DNA of 64,000 bases from Echinarachnius parma (GCA_037951105.1 JBAMJV010003054.1:1-64000), one strand, 5' to 3'. Positions 1 through 13,919 are shown, counted from the first letter of the stretch. Numbers and translations are program-made. The notes: generated by a model from the letters alone, not told the origin.

Positions 1-1880
1 CACCCATGGTGAAAGGTGAAAGCTTTCTCGATCATGCATGACTCGGGAGTATAATGTTACAATATGTGTATGGTTATTTAATAATGTGTGAAGTCCTCTT
101 TAAATGTCTTTTGCAATCAAATTCCCTTGCAATCAATTCCGCCACTTGCGAATATTTTCTGAAATAAGAGATAATTTTGTCATGTCTGTAGTCCTTTTTG
201 AATTGTAAATAATCTCTGTTCTTATTTTCTGAAATGAGGGATAACTTCATTTTTGTCCCTTTTGAATTGAAAATAATCTATTTTTTGATAATGATATGTT
301 ATGTATTCCAAATTAAGTTGTGTCACGTATAAGTACCGCATGCATTTCTGACAGAGTATATTTTGTCAACTTTGACAGATAATCATGAGTGACTCATGAC
401 TTGCTTGAAGGCGCCGCCATTATAAAAAAAACCCGTTATATTATAACAAAAACGAGACAATTAACCTGCAAACACCCGCAGGCCACAAGAAAAACCCATT
501 AGCATTAACCCAGTTTCTATAGTTCTTCGGTGGCGTGCAATGTCATTTATACAATGGTCAGAAATGATAATAAAACAGACTAACACTTGTTATAATATAA
601 ATTTACCGCATCCTGTAAAAAGTGCAACGAACGAATTTCGAAAAACGTGCCTTTATGGAAAAGAACAACCATCGATATGAATAAACTCTGCATAAAAATA
701 CAGGGTAAATAAAACAACGCCAAACATTTTCACTTCCTCTCAAATAAAACTAAACATTATTCGTATTATTTCTTTTCAAACAGTAAAATGAAATCCGGTT
801 GTAAAAGCAAAGAAAAGAAGATGTATTTATTTTATTCACGTGAGATATATTATTCGATGCGTCATAATTCCCTTGCTGACCGTATACCATGGAAGAGGCG
901 TAACTAAGAGAGAAATGGTGTAGCAAACATAGGGCGGAGCGGGCTTGCGTCCCCGCCCCTCCCCGTGTTTTAAATCATGTTAATTTTTTATTCTGGCTAT
1001 GGCATGCATCATGGCTTTTCAATTAATATGATCTCACTTTTTATTTGCTTTTAAAGTGCATGAAGATGAAGAATACTCGGGCATTAGACTCACCATGTTC
1101 ATCATTGTGTATTTTGTTTAATTACAAGATAGAACCCAGGGGGAATAAGGGGCGATATTTTTCACTGGAGGGGCTAATAATGTCCCCTTGGTTTTTCGGC
1201 TGACGTGCGAGAGTCATTTATCATGTTTGTTCACATTCTATGTCAAGTCCCAGGTTCATGTCCCGTCCTGAACCTTCTTCATGTATTTGCTGGAATTGAG
1301 TCACCAGAATTATAAAACTTCAGATTCTTAATCTCTTCCTGTCCCACTTTGAGATGGGCCAATAAATATTCCGACACAGCTCGCAAATATTTGAACACAC
1401 CAACGCTCCTATTCCCAAATGATTAATATTCAGAGACTTTCAAAAGAGCTCTTGACTTCTCCAATCAATTGCGTGATTGGCAGTGTAATTATTTGCATGT
1501 CGGGCTCTGAACCCATGCTTATAGAAATTCAAAATCAATTTATGGGACATTTTTATTTAGACAAGCGTTATCACTGCATTCATTAGCGTAATATGGTGGA
1601 TGAAGCCCCACCCCTTAAATAGATAAATGGGATATGATGGCCAATAATCCTCGAGACGCCTTTTCGTGAATTGCATGTGCCAAATGACAGTACTGGGAAA
1701 CGTCGCACACACACAATCATGTGAAAGAATATCATATCTTATCTGTTAATGTAAAACTTTGGTCACAAACTGCGTTGAAATCGAATATTTGAGCAATAAA
1801 ATGTTCGAAATTACAACTATCAGCCACTGATCGAAACCCCCCCCCCCCAAAAAAAATAAAAATACCGTGGAAGAGAGCAT
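1..1880. other. Intergenic stretch, no gene seen
   Basis: AT-rich sequence with no reading frame resembling a known protein. A segment near 890-960 (GAAGAGGCGTAACTAAGAG followed by a C-rich run) and another near 1130-1200 look like worn pieces of the hAT-type MITE family described at 52869 (GGCGTAGC-like end plus C-rich core), but no paired ends are visible. Confidence 0.5.
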
Positions 1881-1889
1881 TATCCCATA

Positions 1890-2240
1890 CGGTAGAAATT
1901 TTCGCAGCCAAGACCGCGAATTTCGACATTTTCGAGGCCTAGACCAGGTCCGGTCCACAATTTTCGAGACCGAGACCAAGACCCAGTGGTTGAGAATCCT
2001 GTAAGCGGGGAGGGGGGGGGGGGGGGGGGGGGGGTAGTCGTAGACAATTTTCGAAGCCAAGACCAAAAATTCTCGACATTTTCGAGGCCGAGACCACGGT
2101 TTTTTGCACTTTTCGAGACCGAGACCATCGAAAATGACGGTCGAGACCGCTAAAATTTGGTCTCGAGACCAGTTAAAATTTGAAAAGGGGGGTTCAAACC
2201 CCCCAAACAGTCATTTTGGGGGTTGAACCCCCCCAAACTT
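1890..2240. repeat. CGAGACCGAGACCA short-period repeat cluster with a G-run and a C/G-rich hairpin
   Basis: The motif TTTTCGAGACCGAGACCA and close variants (TTTTCGAGGCCGAGACCA, TTTTCGAAGCCAAGACCA) recur at about 1900, 1930, 1960, 2050, 2080 and 2115, split by a roughly 30 bp poly-G run near 2005-2034. From about 2180 a hairpin follows (GGGGGGTTCAAACCCCCC, then GGGGGTTGAACCCCCC). A related GGGACCGAGACCAG sits at about 6945 in the kelch intron, so this is a dispersed repeat. Minus-strand open frames here (VSVSK..., GLENVE...) are by-products of the short repeat and are not called as genes. Confidence 0.6.
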
Positions 2241-2249
2241 CCCCCCCTG

Positions 2250-4500
2250 GGTACGCCTATGATTGCAAGTCAGATCATGTGACTAAATGTGCACATCTGA
2301 TTAGATCAAATGCGCATATTTTCTGACTTACAATTTATTGCAACTTTACTATCAATTGCAAATCTTTCTGCAACGGGGCCCTCGTATTACAAATGGCTTC
2401 CATTTTCTGCAAATTTAGCCCTTTGCATATACTTCGAGTCGAACATAAAAGCGTCCTCTATTGTAAAATAATTTTTATCATGATTTTCTAATTGTAACGC
2501 TTTATGTCAGAGAGTGGTATTTCCGTTGGTTTTGTACATGATATATACCATAGATTATGGGTCAGATCTTAGTTATTACAATCATGTTTATTTATCCTTC
2601 CTAAAGTACTATCGGTACCATAAATACCATTTTTGGCAGGGGTGGTGCTTGGATCTGGCAGGAGGAGGGGGGTGGGGGAGGGGGGGGGGGATCTCCAGGA
2701 GATTTATTTTAATGTTTTTTTAATTATATATTTTACTAACAGGGATGCAAGATAAACTATCCAGGGTGTATGTTACTCACGTTATACGCAGGCCCTTATA
2801 ACAATTGTTAACCATAATAGTCACCCAATTATTGGAGGCACAGATAAACAGCCTTCGAATTAGTGATTAAACAGGTCATCCATATAATTATATGTTCTAT
2901 TTTCTAATCATATGTATTGAATTGAAAAGACAACCCGTTGAGCGTAACTCTCAGTGCATGTGTGAAACATGCACTTCACAGTTCTTGACAAACTGTTAAC
3001 ATGATTACCTATGACTTCAAAGATGAAAAGAAATGGTGAGAAAATCAGCTGAATCAGTGCAAGTTGCAATGGTGTATATATTGAACTTAGCCTGTATATA
3101 GGCGCAGCGAGTGCCGCCTCTTCCATTTCGGAGTTCCATACAAAAAACTAAAATCAATAAAACTTATGGTAAATGGTAATGATCATGCCCTATGGTAAAT
3201 GTAAATGATCGTGCCCTTTGCATCCCATTCAAATTATGCCGATTCCCGTTGCACACCCACCATTCAGTATCCTCCCGAGTGTCAAAAATATGACTATGCA
3301 TTGTAATAAATGTTTATAGGTCGTCAAACTTTATGAGATTGTTTAACCTGCACAGCCCCCGTAGTGCATAAAAACAAGAGTTATTGTGTTCTGGAACATG
3401 TACGTCATAATAGTTCTCGATAAATCTAACACGATTATGTATATAATGGTGGAAAGACATGCTGGGAACCTCGCCGTGACATATTGTACTCCATATGTGA
3501 ATCTTTTGATCAATCTATTATTGTTCCTCCTCTATCCCTCCCCCGCCAGCCTAGCTATCCACACAAAGCTATACCGCATTAGCCTCGGGCTACATTGGGA
3601 TGCCAAACAATAAATGTTGAAATTATATTCTAGGATTACCTTGTGTAATTAACATTTGAGGCCACACAAGGCAACACAGAATATGGATCAATAAAAGAAC
3701 ATTATAAAGTACCACTACCATGACTAATCACTAACCAAACACATACCCAAGCTTACATTCAAGATTCATGGAAAATAAAACTTCAATCACACCGATTTAA
3801 GCGGAAATTATGTTTTATTTATAAAAAATGTCCAAGTTTCATCATACTATACAATCCTGATTTATAAATGAGGATTTGTTGAAATAATAAACACATACAA
3901 ACAGATATATTATAAAAAAACTTCATCACGATTCCCTGTAAAGTTTTAAGATTTACATTGACAAATAACAGAATGCACATCGTATGCGAACTGAAATGAT
4001 ATGTTTATGTTGTTTGCTTGCTCTGTTTTGTTTGCTTTGTAGCAAGAAAACTAAATTTGGATAATTATTCCAGTTGTACGGTTGAAGGGGACTAACAAGC
4101 CAAAATAAATTTAGTTGTTTGATCTTTAAAATGAATAAGTTAACTATTCACTCCACCAAAAAAATACAGAAAGTAATCAGGGCGGAACAATATATTACGT
4201 AATAATTGTTATGTCCAAACTTAATATACACATATCATTCTGAAACGGAAACATTATATATATTGAATAACTTGATTTGTAAACGGAAAATGTGTATTTT
4301 CACAAACATTAAAAAGAATAATCAGGTGCGATATAACATTCATTGATACAATAATTATATTATATACTAACCTAATTGATATAACAACTAGCAAATATGA
4401 TATAGAGTAATATGATAGGTATAATTATATACTCTGCATATAATAAAATAATTCAGTACTATTATGTCAAATGTCCACCAGTTTTTGATGGACGTATGGC
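2250..4500. other. Intergenic stretch, no gene seen
   Basis: Apart from a G-rich run at about 2660-2690 nothing stands out. No coding, RNA or mobile-element signature could be supported. Confidence 0.45.
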
Positions 4501-4521
4501 CAACATTAACAGTGATAATTA

Positions 4522-4549
4522 TGATGATGATGACATGGATGATGATACA

Positions 4550-4601
<52 letters not shown>

Positions 4602-4623
4602 ATGATGGTGGTGGTGGTGGTGG

Positions 4624-4670
<47 letters not shown>

Positions 4671-4746
4671 ATGATGATGATGATGGTGGTGGTGGTGGTG
4701 GTGGTGGTGATGGTGTTGGTGATGACGATGATGAAAATGATGATGA
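4522..4746. repeat. (GAT)n/(GGT)n compound microsatellite
   Basis: Blocks of GAT repeats alternate with blocks of GGT (about 4606-4623 and 4685-4708) and interrupted GAT tails. Open frames on both strands (poly-Asp, poly-Met, poly-Ile) come from the repeat and are not genes. Confidence 0.95.
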
Positions 4747-5589
4747 TTATGACCGAAAGCACATGTACGGCGTCATTTACCAATGTTTACCATATTTAAA
4801 CATTCAAAGACGACACATTTTCCTTCTCAAGGCATGTAATATAAACGAAAGACATTTTGTGTATTAGCCTACAAATACCCAGTATAATTATATATTTGTA
4901 AAACTCTAGTCTATATATAGGCCTACATGTATCAAACCGTTCTAACATGGTATGACACGTATCGAAAGCCTTATTTTCAAATACCCATATAAAACACGAC
5001 AACACAATAACAGCAACAAAACACTATCAGCTACGAAAATTTACTACGAAACTGTTTGAATACTTAGTTTCTTTCTATACGTACAAACTTATGTGATGAT
5101 ATAACACCAAGTAAACATGAATTCAATTTATATTTATTTTCATAAAATTCCTACCAAGTTTAGCCTGACCTTTTTGAGTAAAGTAAAAACAAAAATAATA
5201 TTGCACTTTTAAAATGTCCTACGGCTTTCACCGCACAATAGTTTACATGTAAACTAATAGTAATGACCGAATACCTGGGTATAAAATCGGTCGGAAAAAT
5301 ATTTGGAGATGTAGAATATAAACGCAAATAATATATATATAAACAAGATTACAAGAACAAATTCATGTTGTAGTCACCATTGTCCATTTTAGTTCTATGA
5401 TCAATATCTAACCACATGCCCTGACACCACTATAATTGTCAAAACCCAATAAAACATACATCATTTAATCCTCTATATACAAGCTAATACTTGATATAAA
5501 ATAATATAATTTTGGAGATGAAAATTACAAAACGATTTTCCCCAAGCGATGCGACATTTTCCCTCGCAATATCAAAATGTTGCGAGGAG

Positions 5590-6140
5590 CAGTAAGGTTT
5601 GTTTGATGGACGCGCATCTACGCAGCCTGACCAGCTACTGACTGTGGCACGGCGCGACCATCGAATCATCGCAGGGTCGTCAGGTCATCATGGGCTAGAT
5701 GAATGTTATGATTGTTAACCCTCTCTTCTGATATACTAAATGTTTTTTCCCGCATCATACAAATACGATGAGGAAGATTCTCATCTCGATTTTGGTGAAT
5801 TTTGGACGCGGATCTGTGTAGCTTGATTGGTAGGAAAGGTTTTGGCATTTGGCACGTCGACCATTGGTAGATTGCCAATTCGTCAACCGGTCGGGTGCCG
5901 AGTGGTCAGCTATATATTTTTGTTAATGGTTGACGTAAATCCGTGTAGCCTCGATATAAGTAGGAGAGGAGAGGGGGGGGGGGGGGGGGGGGGGGGGTAT
6001 CACTGGTTGTTTTCTTAGCTATTGTCAGCTAGATTCGTTTGATGATAGACGTGCAACCGTGTAGCCTGAGTGGGTAAGGTAGGTTCTGCCACTATGCTAG
6101 CGACCACTGCTAGGTCGCTAGTTCGTCAACCGCTTGGTTG
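5590..6140 (-). pseudogene. Decayed tandem copies of the kelch-like gene's C-terminal coding segment
   Basis: Directly 3' of the kelch gene the minus strand carries at least three worn copies of its last ~90 coding bases, at about 5595-5690, 5800-5885 and 6030-6130, plus a weaker one at about 5925-5962. The copy at 6030-6130 still reads NLPYPLRLHGCTSIIKRI and a stop, against SLPYPIRLHGCASVIKRI and a stop in the gene. The 5800 copy retains W-STCQ-MPKPFLPIKLHRSASKI. The 5595 copy shows PCHSQ-stop-LVRLRRCASIK. Copies are spaced roughly 100-205 bp and separated by related spacer sequence (TTCGTCAACCG..., GTCAGCTAnATT...). They cannot encode a kelch domain alone. They could be a decayed array of alternative last exons or a local tandem expansion. 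Confidence 0.7.
5973..5998. repeat. Poly-G tract
   Basis: About 25 uninterrupted G residues lie inside the kelch C-terminal repeat array. Exact length is likely unreliable in assemblies. Confidence 0.9.
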
Positions 6141-6223
6141 TCACATCGGTTGGTTGTCACGATTGCCACTTATATTCGCGTGTAACAGGTTTGGAAACCC
6201 TTCTAACTCATATAGAGCATTGT

Positions 6224-9200
6224 CTATATTCGTTTGATTACCGACGCGCATCCGTGCAGTCTGATCGGGTAGGGGAGACTTTGGCACGGCAACCACCGAT
6301 TCGATCCTGGGTCGTACGCCTCGACTCCGCTGATTGGCGAGTTCGGTTGGTTCTCGCCTCCGGTGACGTAGATCTTGCCCCCACATACCGCAGCACCACA
6401 CAACGCGTGTGTGCTCGCAAGGCTCCCCGCCTGGTCCCACGAGTCAGCATCGGGGTCATACCGGTGAACGACCGTGGCTACGCACCCGACAATGTACACC
6501 CGGCTTCCCATTACGACGGCGGTGATGCCGGAGAACGCGTGCGGCATCGGGCTCCGTGGCCTCCATCCTCTGGATGACGAAGAAGAAAGTCCGACACCGT
6601 CGTCGTTGATGCCTTCGATGTCGTAGCTGTAGACGAGGTCGGTGGCAGTGCCGTTGGCGAGGGCGCCGCCGAAGACGAAGAGCTTGCCACCGAAGATTGC
6701 CGTGGCTGGAGAGCTGACTGCCATGGGAAGGGATTCCAGCTGAATATAACATTGGGGAAAGACAAATATATTTGTTGGTGTAAACATGATGCGGTATATG
6801 GATTACATGTTGATTACATTATCATTTTATACTAAGTGTCCTTCTCCTTAACGGTAAACAGGTGATGTATCTTAAAGTGGCAGAATAGAAGGTAATACGA
6901 CTTGTAAGAAGGGGGGGGGGGGGTGCGTTATTTGCATAAAAAGGGACCGAGACCAGTCGTATACGAGATGGCCGAGACGATACAAAAAGTGGACTTTTCC
7001 AGCGCACCCCCCTGGCTACTGGCCTGGAAACAAGAAAAAGATAAGTAGCTTGAATATGTTCATGTAGAGGGGGGGGGGGGGGGGGGGGCATTGTACATAG
7101 GGAGATTGATGTTGGATCATGGAGTTGGAAAAGAGGAAGATCAAAGAGGGTGTTTATGGAAGTGGCGCGGACGGACTTTTGGTGGTTGGTGTAACTGACG
7201 AAACAGGGAGAAAAGGGAGAAGTTCGATCCGCTGTAGCGATCCCTTATTATGACAAGCCAAACAAGGATAATGCTTTCATAACATTATTGACTATAATGT
7301 ACGCTATTGCACTTGCTTTATATTATTTTTGCTACATAAACTTGAATAAGTAATACTCATAACATAAGTGCAATTGATTCGGAAAGCCATTTTTAAAGGT
7401 ACAATTAAAACGACCTTGCAGCTCTCAACGGTGGTTTTGTACATAATACACTGAATACATTTTTGCACAATGGGTTATTTTCCCTGGCCGGTAGTAAAAT
7501 ATAATTTGTGTGTTATACTTGAAAATGAGGTGTTTGCTTTTGACACACATTACATGTAATTCTTTCAAAGTAGACAGCGGGATACCTTGCGCGTGAAGGA
7601 AACAGGAATTTTTAACTTTTTAATTCCAAGTAAATATTTATGACTACACCGTATTTGCTCTTTTCTCTTTCTTTCAATTCGAGTCAACACAAGTTAATAT
7701 TTTATATCAAATCTACGACGTTTGCAAGATATTTTAGAATCCATAGAAAGATTAATTTGTTTAGCCGAGTTCCGTCGGCGCCTGTCAAACAAGCATTATT
7801 GCTTGCTTAATGAACAATTCGCTTGGTGGTGACTTGATTTGTGCGAACAGCAGTAACCAGCAGGATGATAAAAGAAGAATCTAGACCATTTGAATTCATA
7901 TATTACTCTTTCAAAGTAATACTCCCTTGTTAAAATATTGTACATGTACTGCACCCTTTGAAAATAGTTTGTGACAAATAAGTGTAATTTTGTTTTATTT
8001 CAGTATCTCTCAAACATGCACATGTGCTTGTGCAAACAGAATTACATTTATTACATCCGCAGGGGAAAGTTTTTTTTTCCGACTTGAACTTTGTTTTTAA
8101 AGTGATCCATCAACGTTTTCAAATTCAACAACAATCACTTGGATCTTTCACATTTGTTTTGTACCCTGTTGTTTTGCTTATCATAACAAAATATTGAAAT
8201 GGATTTAATTTGTTAAAGGTCTCCCTAATCATTGAGATATTTACTATTGAAAGAAAAGCGTTCCAGTAGTCGAATTCAATAGGCAGTATCATCAATTTAC
8301 ACTTTTCACTATAGGTAAACTTGTGCGAGAATACTCCTAGGAGTTCTGCACAGTACTGGAAGAAGAATAAGAAACTATGCTTTGAAGCTTTCATACATTA
8401 TTCATAAGAATATAACAATTATATTGGTATATGATTAAAGTATCAATTACCACTTTGAGGGGGAAAAATATCATTCGGCTGTGTGGCTCTGGGTGTGACA
8501 CAATAAATGGGTACTCCTTCTTATTATCAAAAACATGCACAGTTGTTTGCTCACTGTGCAATCCCTTTTAATCCCGTGATATGCAAGCGGAAGAATCAAA
8601 GCACGGAGCCCTTTAGGAATTAAATGTTATAAAACTTATCACTAAATTATACTCATTGGATTTTTGTCTGTCGGTGATACAAATTGAATGAATGTTTCAA
8701 TCGCACTGAATTCCCTCATGTGAACAACAGAACAAACCCACATTATTATTATGACCGCGGCCCACACCAGGGAATACAAGTTATACTTTATATAGAATGA
8801 GTCGAGATAATTTCCTATAGTAATTTTGAAACGGCCTGAAAAAATAAATACCATTTCATTTTTGGTTGTGTTTGTGTGTGTGTGCGTTTGATTATATATT
8901 TGTGTTTTGTTTTTGTCTGTCATTTTGTTTGTATACGGGTATTTGTGTGTGCTTGTTTTTTGTTGTTTATGTGTGTGTGTATGTATGTGTATGTGTATTA
9001 TGTATGTGTTCTTGAACATACAGCATTTTGCAAAAATATAGAAAATTCACCACCACCCCATCGATTACAAGGAACAAGAAGTAAACAAAAAAGAACATTG
9101 AATATACCTTACCTCATGCCACGTATTGTTCCTGGTGTCAAACATATCCACCATCCTCACCCTCTGCTCCCCGTCGAACCCGCCCACGAAATACAGGTTG

Positions 9201-10450
9201 CCGTCGCTCGACGCGCACGCCAGTCTCTGCCGCATCCTCTCTCTCGACAACGGTGGTAGGACACTCCACGTCGAGTCCGTAGCGCGGTGGACGATGAACG
9301 ACCCTCGCGAACCCACGACGTAGACATCACCATCCAGCGATGTGACGCAGCTGACGGGTTCCGAGTCGAATGGTAGGTGGGAGAAGGTCGACCAGCGGCG
9401 ATCGATGGGGTCATAGTACTTGACTTCCGTCAGCTTGATGTTGGCAGGCCCGATGCCACCGACCACCAGCACAACACGGCGCGACCTGGACCTCGCTCTA
9501 AGAGGGTCGGTGTAGGTGAGATCCCGGCGATGTCGTGTTGCCGTCGCCTCGACCGTCATCGCCTGGGACTTCGATAGAAGTGGATGAGACAGAACCTTGT
9601 CTACGAGGTACTGCGTTGGAAGGAGGTGTTCGCGTAGGTGTGTCATGAGTTTCCGGAGATGTGTCAGTCTTTCCTTGCGGTTCTTACTTATCCATGCGAT
9701 CATAGTCTCAAACACTCCCTCCTCCTCTTCGATGACGAGATCGTCTGTGGAGAGATACTTCTCCAATAACTCGACTGGCTGGTCGAGTATCTCGGGGTAT
9801 TTTCTCACTGAGTGAAAATTCTGTAACGCGAATGTCCATGCGCGGTCTGCAAGATCGCCGCAGCTGTAGCGCTCAGCAAGGGTGTATATACTCAGACAGT
9901 TTGACGCGGCAAGTCGTGCCGTCATGAAGTCTATGCACGCTTCCTTGACCAGAGGCATGAGCAGCATGTCCGAAGCTTCCAGGATCTGCGGGACAGATTC
10001 CCTGGTGAATGTCATGTTTGACGTGTAGGCGAAGTCCAGTATAGCTGCCAGGCTGTCAGAGCTGACACCCTTGAGGGTCACCACCCGCGCGCGGCTCTCC
10101 TGCATGTTGCTGCAGAACATCCGGCGGAAGTAGGGACTCGTGGAGGCGAGGACGTTGCGGTGGCAAGGGAAGCTCTTGCCCCCAGCCTTCAGGGTGACAT
10201 CGGTCAACTGGTTGTCCTTCCAGAGCTCGTGGAGTCCTTTCAGCATCTCGACAGGGTGGTCGGATCCACGCACGACGAGGCTGGCGCTGTCGACATCGCG
10301 GTCGTGACCGATCGTCGAGCGCCGTTTGATGCTTACATTGCTACTGTTGCCGCTGTTGCTGCTGTTACTACTTCTTCGGCTTAAAGCATCTTGGCTTATC
10401 AGTCTCGAGTTATGGCTGCTGTCAACCAACGGGAGGAGAACAACCGACAT
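6224..10450 (-). CDS. Kelch-like BTB-BACK-kelch protein (two coding exons)
   Basis: Minus-strand gene joined from exon 10450..9113 and exon 6739..6224, giving 617 codons, the usual length for KLHL proteins. The donor GAG|GTAAGG at 9113/9112 and acceptor TTATATTCAG|CTGG at 6740/6739 are both phase 0 and rebuild ...NNTWHE|LESLPMAV..., a normal kelch-blade sequence. BTB at about 70-175 has HRNVLASTSPYFRRMF and a phi-x-E motif (MQE, ~117-119) of the type used for Cullin-3 binding; BACK follows at about 180-285 and six kelch blades at about 325-617 (VVLVVGGI, VYVVG, LYFVGGFDG, LFVFGGA, VYIVG, IYVTGGEN). The frame is open above codon 1 but without ATG; ATG 10450 (MSVVLLPLV) is the first in-frame start. 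Family role: substrate adaptor of a Cullin-3 ubiquitin ligase. The C-terminal LPxPxxLHGCxxI resembles the KLHL6/24/35 group, but orthology is not certain. GC content is much higher than the flanks. Confidence 0.9.
6740..9112 (-). other. Intron of the kelch-like gene
   Basis: A 2,373 bp GT-AG intron. It contains poly-G runs at about 6909-6921 and 7070-7088, a copy of the CGAGACCAG-type repeat near 6945-6990, and a degenerate TG-rich tract at about 8866-9010. No gene is seen inside it; open frames in the TG tract are low complexity. Confidence 0.8.
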
Positions 10451-10567
10451 GATGTGATCATAGAACGCACGACGGGACGGAAAATGGTTGAGGACTTGTA
10501 GTTCACACAACAGACTGACGATGAATGTCCATTCTCGGAGCTATGCGTTCAGGGATGATCTTAAGAT
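10451..10567 (-). other. Probable 5' UTR part of kelch exon with a short uORF
   Basis: Reading the minus strand, a strong acceptor (pyrimidine-rich tract ending CTCTTTTTATGCAG) lies just before 10567, suggesting the coding exon starts there and that further 5' non-coding exons lie upstream, not located. Within the 117 bp leader an ATG opens a nine-codon uORF (MDIHRQSVV, stop) that ends well before the main ATG at 10450. Confidence 0.5.
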
Positions 10568-10569
10568 CT

Positions 10570-12140
10570 GCATAAAAAGAGAAAAGTACAAAGTAGAGAG
10601 TGAAGATAAGACAACGATATAACTTTGGAATCAATAAGATGTACATGTACATGTACTGTATATCATATAATCAGACTCAGTCTGACTTTTAATATGATTA
10701 TCTTCATCTGGGAATGATCAGACATCCCTATTTATATATTTGTTTGTGGCCTACAGTCTGCATCTATTTAGAGAGAAAGAAACAACATCATGATTATATA
10801 TCGCGACATTTGCATCGTTATCTGGGAACCTGAACGGAAATATGATAGAGATGTATCTGAGTTAAACAATTATGCAAATTGACAAACGTGTGGGGACAAA
10901 AACATTGCAAATTAAATGCTATGTATAGACAGCTTATTATATATCCAACGTGAATTCAATACATGAGTAAGGAGACGCGTAGGAAACAGAACTATCTACA
11001 AATAAACGTCCTTTCCCAGACCCGTCTGGCGTGCCAAATAATGTAGGAATGTGATGGCCGGTGTACGGGCCCTGATTCGAATTACAAGTGAACGAGGCAG
11101 GTGCGAATGTATAAATATTCGATTGAGCTTGAAGATGGGCCGTATCACTGGTATCAAATCATAGCGCCTAAAATTAGTGATGATAACGTCTAGAATGCAC
11201 TACCATTAGTCCTTATAATAAATAGATGACAAATCCGTCCCCAAATGATCGATCGGTAATAGGACATATGATTGATAGCGTGTTTCACAAAATCACTCAG
11301 GTGTGATGATCTCATTTCTTACGACAAAGGAAGGTCAACACGTATAAATAATCCGATTATAAACGTAATTATTAAAGTAAGATTTCAATATAGTTCGTGC
11401 CAAAGTGCATTTTGTTAAGCCTTGGCTTTAGCGTGATATTAAGTCTCCAGTGCCAGTACATCAGAATATAACATTGATTTATTACGCATACAATAACGTT
11501 AAATCTCAACACCCTTTTCAATATCGATTTCGATTTATTCCACGTCTCTAAATAGTAGTGTTGGAAAAATACAGAAATCATGTTTAAATGCCAAAGAAAA
11601 TCAAAATTACTGCAATCATCAATGCCGTTAACTCCCGAAGTGCTCTTTAAATTTCATGTGGGATTAATTTCATGGTGTTATTTTGAAAATTTGCTTGCCA
11701 AAACAATATGTTTCAAGGCAATATTTTGTCATCTATTTACATTTACAGATTAGATATAATATATTATTTTACTCGGTCAGGGATAACAAAAATACAACAT
11801 TTGACAGGCTTTGTTTGAGGGTTTTGAGGGTTCCCATTACTGTTCTTTTAATGAATTTAAAACAAATATTCCACAAACCGGGTCAAAAAACTAGTCCATG
11901 CACAATGAAAATGATTTCATAAGATTTATATTATACAATTATGACTTTTGCAACCACCGCCAGCCTTTGAAGTTTGAGTCATTCACTGTCAACAATGTGA
12001 TTATGGCATGGATCACTGCCTGTGTTGTACAACGGCATAATAAACATCATCTCTGGCTGAAAATGTTCGGTTTGTGTGATAATCCAGTTTTTGGTGGGGA
12101 CACTCTAACCACGATGTTTGTGTCTGGAACGTGTATGCCA
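10570..12140. other. Intergenic stretch upstream of the kelch gene, no gene seen
   Basis: AT-rich DNA with no recognisable coding sequence. Any promoter and non-coding first exon of the kelch gene would be expected here, but no element could be identified with confidence. Confidence 0.4.
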
Positions 12141-12149
12141 CACCAACGT

Positions 12150-12280
12150 TTAAAGGGATCTAGTAACTTTGTTGACAAGTGCAAAAAGTGATGCAAGGTT
12201 AATAAAATATGTATTGGTGTAATCTGATATGTCCACAAAGTAATGTGTGCAAATTTAACTTTAATTGGATGTTATTGATG
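12150..12280 (-). mobile_element. Partial TTAAAGGGA-ended MITE (copy C)
   Basis: Reverse-oriented end of the family seen complete at 19202-19587. It starts TTAAAGGGATCTAGTAAC, then matches the CTTTGTTGACAAGTGCAAAAAG and GATATGTCCACA stretches in reverse complement. Similarity fades after about 12280, so only one end is present or recognisable. An open frame of 97 codons crossing it is not a gene. Confidence 0.65.
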
Positions 12281-12674
12281 AAATACTTCTGATTCAAAGG
12301 CCACAAATGCACTACGCATATGGCTAATGCAACAACGTCAAGGTTATCATATCTTTTTTCGTTATTATAATATTTACTTTTATCGGTTTATTCTATCGGA
12401 TTCCCAGGCAAGCATGTCTGATAAAAAAAAAAAAAACTGGTATTTTGTATATAACGTAAACTGTACGGTGGACCGAGTAAATATCATTTGTTAACAGGGA
12501 AAACAAAGATTATTATTACAGGTTTTATTATTATACGCTGAAACATGACAATATATTGCAGATATGGCAAGGACAAATCAAATCAAATATATATATATTT
12601 TACAGTACCATATATAGACGGCATAATGGGTATCACTAATACAAACAGTACGGTCGATTAGTCAGAGGTAACCG

Positions 12675-13010
12675 CCTGTAAAAGGAGGTTGATACAAACC
12701 ATGGTTTAAACCTTAAACTATGGTTTACATCTTTGAAGCGCTGCTTGTACACTAATTAAAAGTGGATGACACTTAATTTATGCTTATTATTTTGTAATCA
12801 TATGGCCTTTGGTTCTTGCATACCTGCAGCACCAAATTACCATTCACCATCTGATAACATAGACATGTATTCGGTGTCTTTAGGAAAAGTGTAGCTTCAG
12901 TATTGTTTGCAAGTAAAAAGTATACAAACGGTGCTCCATAGTTGTAAGCCATGGTGTTTAACCTCCTTTGTGAATTCCAGCCAATTATGAGGGTTTCTTG
13001 TTGGTGTATA
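12675..13010. mobile_element. Old copy of the ACAAACCATGGTTT palindromic MITE
   Basis: Left portion (AGGAGGTTGATACAAACCATGGTTTA, written here as two overlapping motifs AGGAGGTTGAT and ACAAACCATGGTTTA) and right end (CATGGTGTTTAACCTCC followed by TTTGTGAATTCCAGCC) match the complete element at 29069-29326. The interior has diverged or been replaced. Confidence 0.5.
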
Positions 13011-13919
13011 CCACATCACCATCACCATCGGCCAGTGGAGCCAATTCACCAATGAAATCGAAACATGATCATTTTGATAAGTGCAATTACGAGAATTCAT
13101 CTATAAGATTATTAACCGAAAGTTGTATGATTTTTAGAAATTGAGTGAGCTAGGATTGTAACAATTATACATACTTATATAACTATATTTTCACCCGACT
13201 TATACAAATGTGTTCAAGACAACTTGGACTGGATTCATATAATATTATGTAAAATGGTGTAGAAGTCAATTGTAAAGTGACTACTGAAATTAGTGCTTTA
13301 TTAAAGAAATACTATCGATAGGGCAAACGAGAGAAGGCGGAACACAAAGATAAATATTGACTGATCAGCAGTGTTTATTTTCCCCTTTTTAATTATGGTA
13401 TATTTTAGTGTTTGCCCCGCTGTGCTCCTGTCTATGGTATATAGTGCACATATAAGGTTGAAGACCGCCCTACAAAGTAATTGCTAAACAAATTACGCTC
13501 TGTCATGAAATGACACATTTTTAGTTTCATGGAAGTTTATTTTGCGCTCTAAAACACCCGTTTCCAATGTCCAGAACGAGCAACTAATTGGCATCAACCC
13601 TCCAATAACCATTTCTTTGGTCATATACGCTTTGATCCCCTCGACAGCCCCTAAAATATTGTTGCTGATCATGCCATTGATTATAGATACAATTTATTGG
13701 GATATAAAGAAACTGCAATCCGACTGAAAAAAAAAGTAAAAGGCAAAGTTTGAGAAAAATAATGACGAATAATAAAAGAACACCGGAGCTGACGTGCACC
13801 CTTAATCAAATATATCAAGTTAGTTTTACTCCCATCGGTCAACATTGTACTCATAGAGCAAATATTGTAAATGACATGGCGAGAGGGTGAGAATGGAATC
13901 AGATAGAGAAGGAAAGAGA